DNA from: Variovorax sp. UMC13
GTDB taxonomy: Bacteria; Pseudomonadota; Gammaproteobacteria; Burkholderiales; Burkholderiaceae_C
DNA length: 64,000 nucleotides
Assembly (NCBI RefSeq): GCF_014170375.1
Contig: NZ_LZZW01000012.1
Location: 291,991 to 355,990, forward strand
Direction of reading: 5' to 3'
A model generated the notes under the pieces. The model was not told the DNA's origin. It did not search any database and saw only the letters and a program-made list of their open reading frames with translations. This document shows, piece after piece, positions 10,434 through 19,658 of the stretch. The translations under genes were made by a program, and so were the position numbers. The first letter of the stretch is position 1, and every line of letters starts with the position of its first letter.

Positions 10434-11306
10434 TCAGATTTCCGGAATCTCGATGTCGCCGGCAAAGACGGTGACGGCCGGCCCGGTCATGCGCACCGGC
10501 TGGCCCAGGCCCTGCCATTCGATGGTCAGCAGGCCGCCGCGCGTCTCGACGTCGACCCGCGCGTCGAGCCGGCCCGAGCGGATGCCCGCCACCACCGCCG
10601 CGCAGGCGCCGGTGCCGCAGGCCAGGGTCTCGCCCGCGCCGCGTTCGAACACGCGCAGCCGCACGTGGGTGCGGTCGACGATCTGCAGGAAGCCGGCGTT
10701 CACGCGCTGCGGAAAGCGCGGATGGTGCTCGATCAGCGGGCCCTGGGTGGCCACGGGCGCGGTGTCGACGTCGTCGACGATCTGCACCGCGTGCGGGTTG
10801 CCCATCGACAGCACCGCCAGCGCGACGATCGCGCCCTCGGCATGGGTCGACAGCGCCAGGTGCCAGTTCTCCCAGCCGCCGTCGGCCTGCGGCGTGAGGC
10901 CGGCCGCGTCGAAGGGCACGCGCGCCAGTTCGAAGACCGGGGCGCCCATGTCGACCGTGACGCGGCCGTCGGCGTTCATGCGCGGCTCGATCACGCCGGA
11001 CAGCGTCTGCACCCGCACCGCGTCCTGGGTCGTGAGGCCCTGCTCGCGCACGAAGCGCATGAAGCAGCGCGCGCCGTTGCCGCACTGCTCCACCTCGCCG
11101 CCGTCGGCGTTGTGGATCACGTACTGGAAGTCGACGCCCGCCGCGGGCGAGGGCCGCACCGAGAGGATCTGGTCGGCGCCCACGCCGAAGTGGCGGTCGG
11201 CCAGGAACTGGTACTGCGCGGTCGACAGGCCGAGCGGCGCACGGGTCTCGTCGAGCACGACGAAGTCGTTGCCGGCGCCCTGCATCTTGGTAAAGCGGAT
11301 TCGCAT
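10434..11306 (-). CDS. dapF: Diaminopimelate epimerase
   Basis: Interconverts LL- and meso-diaminopimelate for lysine and peptidoglycan synthesis. The 290-residue product begins [19 protein letters not shown] and has both catalytic cysteines in their family motifs, C75 in EQCGNGARC and C230 in LACGTGAC. An upstream in-frame ATG at 11363 would add 19 non-family residues, so the start at 11306 is preferred. It heads a minus-strand unit dapF-DUF484-xerC-rlmI. Confidence 0.97.
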   Translation of the reverse strand: MRIRFTKMQGAGNDFVVLDETRAPLGLSTAQYQFLADRHFGVGADQILSVRPSPAAGVDFQYVIHNADGGEVEQCGNGARCFMRFVREQGLTTQDAVRVQTLSGVIEPRMNADGRVTVDMGAPVFELARVPFDAAGLTPQADGGWENWHLALSTHAEGAIVALAVLSMGNPHAVQIVDDVDTAPVATQGPLIEHHPRFPQRVNAGFLQIVDRTHVRLRVFERGAGETLACGTGACAAVVAGIRSGRLDARVDVETRGGLLTIEWQGLGQPVRMTGPAVTVFAGDIEIPEI

Positions 11307-11340
11307 CGTCGGATTATCCGCCGCGCGCGCTTGCCCCTGC

Positions 11341-12231
11341 TCAGGCCTCGCCCAGCCGCGCACCCAGGAAATCGAGGAAACAGGCGATGCGCGCCGCCAG
11401 CTGGGTGTTGCGGTAGTACACCGCGTTGATCGGCTGGCGCACGTCGACCGTCTCCTTCGCCAGCACCTGCACCAGGTCGCCGCGCTCGCGGTCGGGCCCG
11501 GTCATGAAGTCCGACAGGCAGGCGATGCCCACGTCCTGCAGCGCCAGCTGGCGCAGCGTCTCGCCGTTCGACACCGTGATGTCGGGCGTGATCGGCCACT
11601 CGTCACCGTGCGCGCCGCGCAGCGGCCAGCGGTTGAGCGATTCGGGCTGGGTGAAGCCCAACAGCGTGTGCGGCGCCAGGCCCAGCACGCCCTTGGGCTT
11701 GCCCTGCGCGGCAAGGTAGGCCGGGCTCGCGAGCAGCCGCAGCCGGCTGGTGCACAGCGGGCGCGCATGCAGCGTGGAGTCGCGCAGCACGCCGATGCGG
11801 ATCGCGATGTCGGTGCGGCGTTCGAGCAGGTCGATGTTGAGCTCGTCGGTGTCGAGCTCCAGCGTGATCTCGGGGTAGCGGCGCCGGAACTCGGGCACCA
11901 GCGGCACGATGGCATGCAGCATGAAGGGCGTGGCCGCATTGACCCGCAGCCGCCCGGCCGGCTTCTGGCGCCGCGCCGCCATCTGCTCCTCGGCATCGTC
12001 GATCGAGGCCAGGATCGCGCGCGTGCGGCCCAGGAACAGCGCGCCCTCCTCCGTGAGCTCGATCCGGCGCGTGGTCCGGCGCAGCAGCGTGGTGTCGAGC
12101 TTCTTCTCCAGCCGGCCCAGCGCGCGGCTCACGCCGGAGACGGTCTGCTCCAGCTGGTCGGCCGCGGCGGTCAGCGAGCCGGTGGCGACGACGGCGGCGA
12201 AGGCCTGGAGTTCTTCGAGGGTGGTTTTCAT
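11341..12231 (-). CDS. LysR-family transcriptional regulator
   Basis: A 296-residue LysR regulator of the CrgA/PecT-like group. The N-terminal winged helix-turn-helix is [18 protein letters not shown] through [14 protein letters not shown], and the periplasmic-binding-like effector domain starts near residue 90. It lies on the strand opposite the MFS gene at 14268 and points away from it, the normal arrangement for a LysR gene and its target, but an AlbA_2/ATPase gene sits between them. The effector is unknown. Longer in-frame starts exist, but MKTTLEE matches the family. Confidence 0.9.
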   Translation of the reverse strand: MKTTLEELQAFAAVVATGSLTAAADQLEQTVSGVSRALGRLEKKLDTTLLRRTTRRIELTEEGALFLGRTRAILASIDDAEEQMAARRQKPAGRLRVNAATPFMLHAIVPLVPEFRRRYPEITLELDTDELNIDLLERRTDIAIRIGVLRDSTLHARPLCTSRLRLLASPAYLAAQGKPKGVLGLAPHTLLGFTQPESLNRWPLRGAHGDEWPITPDITVSNGETLRQLALQDVGIACLSDFMTGPDRERGDLVQVLAKETVDVRQPINAVYYRNTQLAARIACFLDFLGARLGEA

Positions 12232-12367
12232 GGGGAAGCTTGGTGCATAGGAGTCCGATGAACCAAGGAAAAAAACGTTGCCTGACAACGACTTGGAAAG
12301 AGAACCCGGCAGCTTTGGCGCATGGCCTTGGCGCTGGCACCCTCGATAGCCCGCGATTTGAACCAAG

Positions 12368-14002
12368 TCATGGGAGCCGATAGCGCGTACCGCTGCGCAC
12401 CCCTTGCGGCGCCAAGCGCCCGTCCTTGACGAGTTGCTCGACCGCTCGGCGAACACGGGAACGCGGGATCTCCTGGCCGATGCGCTGGTGGACCTCGCCG
12501 ATCCTCGACTGCGGATAGCGCCCCACGTCTTCCACGATGAGCGCCAGCAACCGATGCGGCTCGATGCGCTGGAGCGTGGTCTGCCCCGCGAAATCGAGGC
12601 TGCGCAGCAATCCTGGATCGACGAAGTAGCGCGTGGCCTGGGTGCGGCCGACGCTCTGCACCAACTGCCACGCCAGCAGGCGCCTGATCCAGGGCTGCAG
12701 CGCGTCCACGTCCGGCAACTCGACCCGGGCGGCCAATTCGCGGGCCGTCAGTGCGTCATGCTGCGCCAACAAGCCCAAGGCGATGCGCTCGCGCTGCGTG
12801 AGCTGATAGCTCTGGTCCGCCTTGGCGATGAAGTCGATGACCTCGGGCTTGAGGATGCGGCGATACACGGTGACTTGCACGCGGTCATGCGTCTCGATCA
12901 GCTCCGGCGCAGGCCGGCCCTGTGACAGCAGCACCTCGTAGATCTTGTCGATGCCGCTGCCCTCCCGCTCCATCAACTTCAGGTCATGGAACAACCGGGC
13001 GAGATGCTCGTTGCGGCGCACGGTCGTATGCAGCACGTTCTGCGGCGTGACACCCAGCGGCAAGAGGCCGGGATTGACGATCTCCAGGCGGTCGGGGTGC
13101 AGGTTCAGGAAGATGTCGCCGCGCTGGGTGTAAGGCCGGTGTACCAGCGCATTGACCAGCAGTTCGCGCACCACGATTTCATCGAAGGCTGGCACGCTCT
13201 GGCGATACAGGCCGTCGGGCAGTTCGTAGCGCTCGCGGAAATCCGGCACCTGCTGCCAGACTGCTTCGATGAGCGACATCGGGCTCAGCGCATGGTCGTC
13301 CCACACCAGCTTGTTGACCTTCTGGCCGTGCGCGTCGTACTTGATGAACTGAACGACCGGGGCGGTCGCCAACCGGGCGCGCTGGGCCGGACGCCCAAGG
13401 CAGAGCAGGCCCAGATGGGTGAGGTGTCCCTCGGATGCAAGAAGGTAGTGGGACAAGAGCTCAGGATCGGACTTTTCCTTAACCGAGGATTTGACGCGAT
13501 CGGACATGCGCAGCGCATGCAGCAGCCCGTCAAGCTGGGCACCATCCGCCTCGGCGCTGGAAACACGCAGGCTGACCTGTGTCTCCCATGGCAGCGTCGA
13601 ACGCTCGCTGGCCAAGCGCATCACATCGTCGCCGGTGACGGGCTTGCTCTGGTCGGCCACCCGCAGGAAGTAACGGCCGTCCGTGGTGGACGCCACCGCC
13701 AGCGCGCGCGGAATGCGCAGTTCGACGTACTGCCCACCGCTCGCCGCCGTGACGACATCGGGCAGCACGGTCACGTTGACGGTGCGCTCGCTCAACTTGC
13801 GTCGAAGGGTGTCCGGCAAGTCGGGAGGAATTTTCTGACCGCTCGGCGGCACCGTCTGACCATCTTCAATGCCGATCAGCAAACGGCCGCCCGTTGCATT
13901 GGCGAAAGCCACGCAATCCTTCGCGACTTCGTTCCAGTCGGCCGTGCTGCCCGTCACCGCGCGCAAGGACTTGCAGTCGAGGAGTTGTCCTTCCTGGCTC
14001 AA
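12368..14002 (-). CDS. AlbA_2-domain ATP-binding regulator-like protein (COG2865 type)
   Basis: A 544-residue protein with an N-terminal Schlafen AlbA_2-like domain (DWNEVAKDCVAFANATGG, then RLLIGIEDG at 40-48). A GHKL-type ATP-binding domain follows (RELLVNALVHRPY as the N box, EIVNPGLLPLG, and REGSGIDKIYE as the glycine-rich box). Winged-helix segments lie at the C-terminus. Proteins of this architecture are annotated as putative transcriptional regulators and often occur in accessory or defence regions; no function is proven here. Codon use is a little less GC-biased than the neighbours. It separates a LysR gene from its probable MFS partner, suggesting later insertion. Confidence 0.8.
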   Translation of the reverse strand: MSQEGQLLDCKSLRAVTGSTADWNEVAKDCVAFANATGGRLLIGIEDGQTVPPSGQKIPPDLPDTLRRKLSERTVNVTVLPDVVTAASGGQYVELRIPRALAVASTTDGRYFLRVADQSKPVTGDDVMRLASERSTLPWETQVSLRVSSAEADGAQLDGLLHALRMSDRVKSSVKEKSDPELLSHYLLASEGHLTHLGLLCLGRPAQRARLATAPVVQFIKYDAHGQKVNKLVWDDHALSPMSLIEAVWQQVPDFRERYELPDGLYRQSVPAFDEIVVRELLVNALVHRPYTQRGDIFLNLHPDRLEIVNPGLLPLGVTPQNVLHTTVRRNEHLARLFHDLKLMEREGSGIDKIYEVLLSQGRPAPELIETHDRVQVTVYRRILKPEVIDFIAKADQSYQLTQRERIALGLLAQHDALTARELAARVELPDVDALQPWIRRLLAWQLVQSVGRTQATRYFVDPGLLRSLDFAGQTTLQRIEPHRLLALIVEDVGRYPQSRIGEVHQRIGQEIPRSRVRRAVEQLVKDGRLAPQGVRSGTRYRLP

Positions 14003-14267
14003 ACGATGCCTCCCGCAACGTGTTTCATGGGTTCCTGCTCGGCGTCGGCGGATCGTCGGCCTCTTCGACCCGCACCTCGTCGGCGCGCCAGTTTAGAGCC
14101 TCCCGCGAAGCCCGTCGCAGCCCCTGTCGCTGGGCAATGATCGATGGACCGGCACGTGAGGCCGCCGATGACTATTGATTTTCTCGCAAGTATCTTTGGT
14201 GAAAAACCGTCTTTTTCTGCAAGGACCCCAGCCTCAGACTCCACCCCATTCCCAAGGAGTCCCTTCC

Positions 14268-15470
14268 ATGCCCATCGCCCTGCTCGCGCTGACGCTCAGC
14301 GCCTACGCCATCGGCACGACAGAGTTCGTGATCGTCGGCCTGCTACCCACCGTCGCCGCCGACCTCGGCATCGGCCTGCCCTCGGCCGGCCTGCTGGTCA
14401 GCCTCTACGCACTGGGCGTCGCCATCGGCGCGCCGGTGCTCACCGCCCTCACGGGCAAGCTGCCGCGCAAGGCGCTGCTGCTCGGCCTGATGGCCCTGTT
14501 CACGGTCGGCAACCTGCTGGCCTGGCAGGCGCCCAGCTACGAGACGCTGGTGGCCGCGCGCATCCTGACCGGGCTCGCGCATGGCGTGTTCTTCTCGATC
14601 GGCTCGACCATCGCCACCGGCCTGGTGCCGAAGGAGAAGGCGGCCAGCGCGATCGCGATCATGTTCACCGGCCTGACGGTGGCGCTGGTCACGGGCGTGC
14701 CGCTGGGCACCTTCATCGGTCAGCACTTCGGCTGGCGCGAGACCTTCCTGGCCGTGTCCGCCCTCGGCGTGATCGCCCTCGTCGGCAGCTGGATCTTCGT
14801 GCCGAACAACATCCGCCACACCGCCCCCGCCTCGCTGGTGGAGCAGGCCAAGGTGCTGGCCGAGCCGCGGCTGCTGCTGGTCTACGCCAAGACGGCCATC
14901 GGCTACGGCGGCACCTTCATTCCCTTCACCTTCCTGGCATCGATCCTGACCGAGGTCTCGGGCTTCAGCGCCGGTGCGGTGGGATGGGTGATGCTGGTCT
15001 ACGGCATCTCGGTGGCCGCGGGCAACATCTGGGGCGGCAAGCTGGCCGACCGCATGGGCCCGATCCCCGCGCTGAAGATCATCTTCGCGCTGCTGGCGGC
15101 CGTGCTGCTGGTGCTGCAGTTCACCGCGCCGCACAAGTGGCTGGCGCTGGCCACGGTGCTGGCCTGGGGCGCGGTCGCCTTCGGCAACGTGCCGGGCCTG
15201 CAGGTCTACGTGGTGATGCAGGCCGAACGCTTCACGCCGCAGGCGGTGGACGTGGCCTCGGGCCTGAACATCGCGGCCTTCAACCTCGGCATCGCCGGCG
15301 CGGCCTGGGCCGGCGGCCTGATCGTCACCCACCTGGGGCTGATGCACACGCCCTGGATCGGCGCTCTGGTGGTGCTGGTCTCGCTGGCCCTGACACAGTG
15401 GAGCGGCAAGCTCGACCGGCGTGCCGGCATCCCGCTGCGCTCCAGCGGCCCGGTGCCGGTCGGCCACTGA
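14268..15470 (+). CDS. MFS transporter, DHA1 family exporter (AraJ/YdhP-like)
   Basis: A 400-residue 12-TM major facilitator of the sugar/drug efflux DHA1 type. TM1 carries [16 protein letters not shown], the family signature, and the loop between TM2 and TM3 is a weak motif A ([14 protein letters not shown]). The start ATG is preceded by AAGGAG at 14253-14258. It is followed by an aldo/keto reductase gene after a hairpin-containing gap and is related to the second MFS gene at 17268. The substrate is unknown. The LysR gene at 11341 is the likely regulator by position. Confidence 0.9.
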   Translation: MPIALLALTLSAYAIGTTEFVIVGLLPTVAADLGIGLPSAGLLVSLYALGVAIGAPVLTALTGKLPRKALLLGLMALFTVGNLLAWQAPSYETLVAARILTGLAHGVFFSIGSTIATGLVPKEKAASAIAIMFTGLTVALVTGVPLGTFIGQHFGWRETFLAVSALGVIALVGSWIFVPNNIRHTAPASLVEQAKVLAEPRLLLVYAKTAIGYGGTFIPFTFLASILTEVSGFSAGAVGWVMLVYGISVAAGNIWGGKLADRMGPIPALKIIFALLAAVLLVLQFTAPHKWLALATVLAWGAVAFGNVPGLQVYVVMQAERFTPQAVDVASGLNIAAFNLGIAGAAWAGGLIVTHLGLMHTPWIGALVVLVSLALTQWSGKLDRRAGIPLRSSGPVPVGH

Positions 15471-15486
15471 CGCCTTTGCCACAGCC

Positions 15487-15546
15487 GCGGGCTTCGCTGC
15501 GCGCAGCCCGCATGTTCCCGGCCCCTCGAAGGGGCCAAATCCGATC
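15487..15546 (+). terminator. Two hairpins between the MFS and aldo/keto reductase genes
   Basis: GCGGGCT/AGCCCGC (15487-15511, 7-bp stem) and GGCCCCT CGA AGGGGCC (15530-15546, perfect 7-bp stem). No T-run follows, so they may terminate weakly, attenuate or stabilise the RNA rather than end transcription. Confidence 0.4.
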
Positions 15547-15603
15547 CCCCGGCATCCACGAAGCGATCCGCCGGATCATCCACGCAAGAGAAAGAAACGC
15601 CTC

Positions 15604-16419
15604 ATGAGCACGCACAACACCATCCCCGCCTTCGGCCTCGGCACCTTCCGCTTGCAGGACCAGGTCGTGATCGACTCGGTCAAGACCGGCCTCGAACTCG
15701 GCTACCGCGCGATCGACACCGCGCAGATCTACGGCAACGAAGCCGAGGTCGGCCAGGCCATCGCCGAGAGCGGCGTGGCCCGCCAGGACCTGTTCATCAC
15801 GACCAAGATCTGGACCGACAACTACGCGCAGGACAAGCTGGTGCCCAGCCTGAAGGACAGCCTGGCCAAGCTGCGCACCGATCAGGTCGACCTGACGCTG
15901 ATCCACTGGCCCTCGCCCGGCAACGCCGTGCCGGTGGCCGAGTTCATGGGCGCGCTGGCCGAGGCCAAGGCGCAGGGCCTGACGAAGCACATCGGCGTGT
16001 CGAACTTCAACATCGCGTTGATGAAGGAAGCCATCGCCGCCGTGGGCGCCGACGCCATCGCGACGAACCAGATCGAGCTCTCGCCCTTCCTGCAGAACCG
16101 CAAGCTGGTCGAGTTCGCGAAGAGCCAGAGCATCCACATCACCTCGTACATGACGCTGGCCTACGGCAAGGCGCTGCAGGACCCGGTGATCGGCGCCATC
16201 GCCAAGGCGCACGACGCGACGCCCGCGCAGGTGATCCTGGCCTGGGCGATGCAGCTGGGCTACGCGGTGATCCCCTCGTCCACGAAGCGCGAGAACCTGG
16301 CGAGCAACCTGCTGGCGCAGCAGCTCACGTTGAGCGATGCCGACATGGCGCAGATCGCCGCGCTCGAGTGCAACGGCCGGCTGGTCAGCCCCGACGGCCT
16401 GGCACCGGCCTGGGATTGA
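15604..16419 (+). CDS. dkgB: Aldo/keto reductase, 2,5-diketo-D-gluconate reductase B-like
   Basis: A 271-residue NADPH-dependent AKR close to DkgB, which reduces 2,5-diketogluconate and methylglyoxal-type carbonyls. Visible AKR features: GLGTFRLQ at the N-terminus, [13 protein letters not shown] with the catalytic Asp and Tyr, the TTKIW lysine, LIHWPSP with the catalytic His, and IGVSNFN. The C-terminal PSSTKREN loop would bind NADPH phosphate. It lies 5 bases upstream of the MoaF-like gene and is probably cotranscribed with it. Confidence 0.88.
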   Translation: MSTHNTIPAFGLGTFRLQDQVVIDSVKTGLELGYRAIDTAQIYGNEAEVGQAIAESGVARQDLFITTKIWTDNYAQDKLVPSLKDSLAKLRTDQVDLTLIHWPSPGNAVPVAEFMGALAEAKAQGLTKHIGVSNFNIALMKEAIAAVGADAIATNQIELSPFLQNRKLVEFAKSQSIHITSYMTLAYGKALQDPVIGAIAKAHDATPAQVILAWAMQLGYAVIPSSTKRENLASNLLAQQLTLSDADMAQIAALECNGRLVSPDGLAPAWD

Positions 16420-16424
16420 GCGCC

Positions 16425-16760
16425 ATGTCACACGACACGCTGCCCTTCGTGGGCCGTTCCTTCGAGATCCGCTACGGCACGGCCATGACGGTGCGCAACA
16501 GCTACGCCGGCGACGGCCGCACCATGACCTACGAGGTCACCGAGGGCGAGTTCGCCGGGGCCACGGCCACGGTGCAGTACGAGGCGGTGGCGCTGTCGCC
16601 GGGCCTGTTCGCCCTGTCGTGGCAGGAAGCCGACCGCGGCGTGGTGGTGCACCTCGACGACTTCTCGGCCGGCAGCTCGCGCAGCTTCTACACCACCGCG
16701 GGGCTCGAACTGTTCCGCATGGCCGGCACGCTGACGCGCATCGAACAGCCCGCGCCATGA
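16425..16760 (+). CDS. MoaF-like lipocalin-fold protein
   Basis: A 111-residue protein resembling MoaF N-terminal domains, small beta-barrels of the lipocalin type. The segments FEIRYGTAMTVRNSYAGDG and FALSWQEADRGVVVHLDDF fit this family. No enzymatic role can be assigned; despite the name, no molybdenum-cofactor gene is near. It overlaps the next gene by 4 bases (ATGA). Confidence 0.7.
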   Translation: MSHDTLPFVGRSFEIRYGTAMTVRNSYAGDGRTMTYEVTEGEFAGATATVQYEAVALSPGLFALSWQEADRGVVVHLDDFSAGSSRSFYTTAGLELFRMAGTLTRIEQPAP

Positions 16761-17185
16761 GCACCGCGCCCGAATACATCCGCACGCCCACCGGCTACCT
16801 GATGGTGCTGCGCCAGGGCGCGGACGTGTTCGCGCGGCTCGAGCACCTGGCGATCGCGGAAGCGATTCCGTCGGCCAGCTTCACCGGGCTGGGCTTCGTG
16901 CACGCGACCTTCGGCTTCTGGGACGCGGCGAAGAAGGTGTTCGAGCCGCAGACCTTCCGCGACGTCGAGCTCGGCAGCCTGGTCGGCAGCCTGGCGTGGA
17001 AGGAGGGCCGGCCCTCGGTCCATGCCCACGGCGTGGCGGCCGGGCGCGATTTCCGCGCCTACGGCGGCCACCTGCTGGGGCTGGAGGTCGGCACCGGCTC
17101 GCTCGAGCTCACGCTGCTGCTGCACGACAAGCGCCTCGAGCGCGCCATCGACGAGTGCCTCGGCGCCAACGTGCTGGGCCTCTGA
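16757..17185 (+). CDS. PPC/DUF296 domain protein (cytoplasmic)
   Basis: A 142-residue stand-alone PPC domain (plants and prokaryotes conserved, DUF296), a trimeric beta-sandwich fold found in plant AT-hook proteins. The core reads PTGYLMVLRQGADVF, then LGFVHATFGF and HAHGVAAGRDF with the histidines conserved among bacterial members. It has no signal peptide, unlike a clearly related protein encoded at 36607-37128. Coupled to the MoaF-like gene by a 4-base overlap. Its biochemical role is unknown. Confidence 0.85.
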   Translation: MSTAPEYIRTPTGYLMVLRQGADVFARLEHLAIAEAIPSASFTGLGFVHATFGFWDAAKKVFEPQTFRDVELGSLVGSLAWKEGRPSVHAHGVAAGRDFRAYGGHLLGLEVGTGSLELTLLLHDKRLERAIDECLGANVLGL

Positions 17186-17267
17186 CACATCGCGCGGGCA
17201 GGATGCCGTCGACCATCGACGGCACCGATCCTGCTTGCGCATCCTTCATTCAACGAACGGCCCCCCC

Positions 17268-18437
17268 ATGAAATCCACCTGGTCCCTGCTGGCGCTCGCC
17301 GTCGGCGCCTTCGGCATCGGCACCACCGAGTTCGCGCCCATGGGCCTGCTGCCCGTGATCGCCGACGGCGTGCAGGTGTCGATCCCCTCCGCCGGCCTGC
17401 TGATCAGCGCCTACGCCATCGGCGTGATGGTGGGCGCGCCGCTGATGACGCTGGCGCTCGGGCGCATCCGCGTCAAGGCGGCGCTGATCGCGCTGATGAG
17501 CATCTTCGTGCTCGGCAACCTGCTGTCGGCGCTGGCGCCCGGCTACTGGACGCTGCTGGCCGCGCGGCTGGTCACCAGCCTCAACCACGGCGCCTTCTTC
17601 GGCCTCGGCTCGGTGGTGGCGGCCAGCCTGGTGCCCAAGGACAAGCAGGCCAGCGCGGTGGCGACCATGTTCATGGGCCTGACCATCGCCAACATCGGCG
17701 GCGTGCCCGCCGCCACCTGGATCGGCCAGCAGATCGGCTGGCGCATGGCCTTCGCCGCCACGGCCGGCCTGGGCGTGCTGGCCATCGCGGCGCTGGCCTG
17801 GGCGCTGCCGCGCGGCGAGGCCGGCCAGATGCCCGAGGTGCGCAAGGAGCTGCGCGTGCTGAGCCAGCCCGAGGTGCTGATGGCCATGGCCACCACCGTG
17901 ATGGGCGCGGGCGCGATGTTCACGCTCTACACCTACGTGGCGCCGGTGCTGCAGAGCCTGACGCATGCCTCCACCGGCTTTGTCACGCTGGCGCTGGTGC
18001 TGATCGGCATCGGCTTCACGATCGGCAATGCGCTGGGCGGCCGGCTGGCCGACTGGTCGCTCGACGGCGCCACCCGGCTGTTCCTGGCCGCGCTGGCGGT
18101 GATCATGCTGGCCCTGCCCTGGCTGCTGCCCAGCCACGCCGGCGCGCTGGTCGGGCTGCTGGTGTGGGGCATCGCCACCTTCGCCATCGTGCCGCCGGTG
18201 CAGATGCGCGTGATGCAGGCCGCGGCCGGCGCGCCGGGGCTGGCCTCGTCGGTCAACGTCGGCGCCTTCAACCTGGGCAATGCGCTGGGCGCGGCCGTGG
18301 GCGGCGGCGTGATCTCGGCCGGCCTGGGATATGCCGCGGTGCCGATCGCGGGCGCGGCGCTGGCCGGCGGCGGCCTGCTGCTGGTGCTGGGCGGCGCGGC
18401 CCTGCGTCGGCGCCAGGCCGCGGCGAGCGCGGCTTGA
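17268..18437 (+). CDS. MFS transporter, DHA1 family exporter
   Basis: A 389-residue, about 12-TM transporter. TM1 has GAFGIGTTEFAPMGLLP, parallel to the MFS encoded at 14268, and IPSAGLLISAYAIGVMVGAPL is shared almost word for word, so the two are paralogues. The C-terminus ends in a short Arg/Ala tail. It lies 82 bases after the PPC gene and closes the cluster. The substrate is unknown; export of a sugar-like or drug-like compound is typical of the family. Confidence 0.9.
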   Translation: MKSTWSLLALAVGAFGIGTTEFAPMGLLPVIADGVQVSIPSAGLLISAYAIGVMVGAPLMTLALGRIRVKAALIALMSIFVLGNLLSALAPGYWTLLAARLVTSLNHGAFFGLGSVVAASLVPKDKQASAVATMFMGLTIANIGGVPAATWIGQQIGWRMAFAATAGLGVLAIAALAWALPRGEAGQMPEVRKELRVLSQPEVLMAMATTVMGAGAMFTLYTYVAPVLQSLTHASTGFVTLALVLIGIGFTIGNALGGRLADWSLDGATRLFLAALAVIMLALPWLLPSHAGALVGLLVWGIATFAIVPPVQMRVMQAAAGAPGLASSVNVGAFNLGNALGAAVGGGVISAGLGYAAVPIAGAALAGGGLLLVLGGAALRRRQAAASAA

Positions 18438-18553
18438 GCGCCGGGACGGCCCGTCGAGCACACCGGCGGCGCGTTGCCGCGGGCTTGACCCATGCGCTTC
18501 CAGGGTTGCGCCCGCCCGCCTAAGATGCCGCTCCGCCCACGACGACCCTGCCC

Positions 18554-19462
18554 ATGACCGCCGTCGCCGCATCGCCCAGCCGATTTGCCCGCCAGCTCGC
18601 GCACCAATACGGGCTGGACGCGGTCGCGGCCGCGAGCGCCGGCACCCGGCCGCTGGACATGGTGCGCATGCACTACGAGCAGCCGCATCTGTTCGTGCTG
18701 GCACCGCTGCCGGCCGACGATGCCTTCGTGGTCAGCGTGGAGCTGTCGCGCGCGGGCAGCCGGCGCTTCTTCCAGGGCGATGCGCAGACGCGGCTGGGCC
18801 TGATGGAGGTCGGCGCGGTGCACATCGCCGACCTGGCGGCCCGGCCCGCGGCCTATGTCTGCAGCCCCTTCCATTCGGTGCTGTTCCGCATCACGCGCGC
18901 GGCGATGGACGACTTCGCGCGCGATGCCGGCCAGGCCCCGGCCACGGCGCTGCGCTGCACGCCCGGCATCACCGACCCGGTGCTGGCCCATCTGGCGGCC
19001 GCCCTGCTGCCCTCGCTGCAACGTCCGCAGGAAGCCTGCCCGCTGTTCCTCGACCAGATGGCGCTGGCCCTCTACGCGCACGTGGCCCACACCTATGGCG
19101 ACTCGGCGCAGCGCACGGCGACCGCGCCGGGCCGGCTGGCGCCGTGGCAGGAGCGGCGCGCCAAGGAACTGCTGGGCACCGACCTCGCGCGCGAGCTGTC
19201 GCTGGCCGAAGTGGCGGCCGAATGCGCGCTCTCGCGCAGCCATTTCGGCAAGGCCTTCAAGGCCAGCACCGGCCTGGCCCCGCACGCCTGGCGCATCGGC
19301 CGGCGCATCGAGGCCGCGCAGGCCATGCTGGGGCGCGACGACGCCTCGCTGTCGGAGATCGCCATCGCCTGCGGCTTCGCCGACCAGAGCCACCTGACAC
19401 GCGCCTTCAGCGCGCGCGTGGGCCGCTCGCCGGCGCAGTGGCGGCGCATGCGCCGGACTTAG
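18554..19462 (+). CDS. AraC-family transcriptional regulator
   Basis: A 302-residue regulator. The N-terminal half resembles an AraC-binding-like (cupin) domain. The C-terminal ~100 residues form the double helix-turn-helix: SLAEVAAECALSRSHFGKAFK and then LSEIAIACGFADQSHLTRAF, the AraC signature, ending GRSPAQWRR. It reads away from the MFS gene and toward the kinase gene. TAAGAT (18521-18526) about 30 bases upstream could be its -10. The target is unknown. Confidence 0.88.
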   Translation: MTAVAASPSRFARQLAHQYGLDAVAAASAGTRPLDMVRMHYEQPHLFVLAPLPADDAFVVSVELSRAGSRRFFQGDAQTRLGLMEVGAVHIADLAARPAAYVCSPFHSVLFRITRAAMDDFARDAGQAPATALRCTPGITDPVLAHLAAALLPSLQRPQEACPLFLDQMALALYAHVAHTYGDSAQRTATAPGRLAPWQERRAKELLGTDLARELSLAEVAAECALSRSHFGKAFKASTGLAPHAWRIGRRIEAAQAMLGRDDASLSEIAIACGFADQSHLTRAFSARVGRSPAQWRRMRRT

Positions 19463-19658
19463 GGGCGCGCGGTCAGCACCCCGTCAGCAACCCGCGTCGT
19501 CGGCGCTGCGGGAACCACTAAGATTTGCGCCGGCGCGCGGTCCCGCGCGCCATGCGGCCCTCCCCACCCCGTCCGTCGTTGCTGCCTCCGATGTCCGTCG
19601 ACACGCTCCTCGTCCCGCCCGCGCCCCGTCGCCGTTCGCCGCCCGGGTGCGCCGCGCC

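Noticed and set aside
16425..17185. Two small overlapping genes as a toxin-antitoxin pair
   Set aside because: The products match MoaF-like and PPC folds, and both fit a run with the upstream reductase gene.
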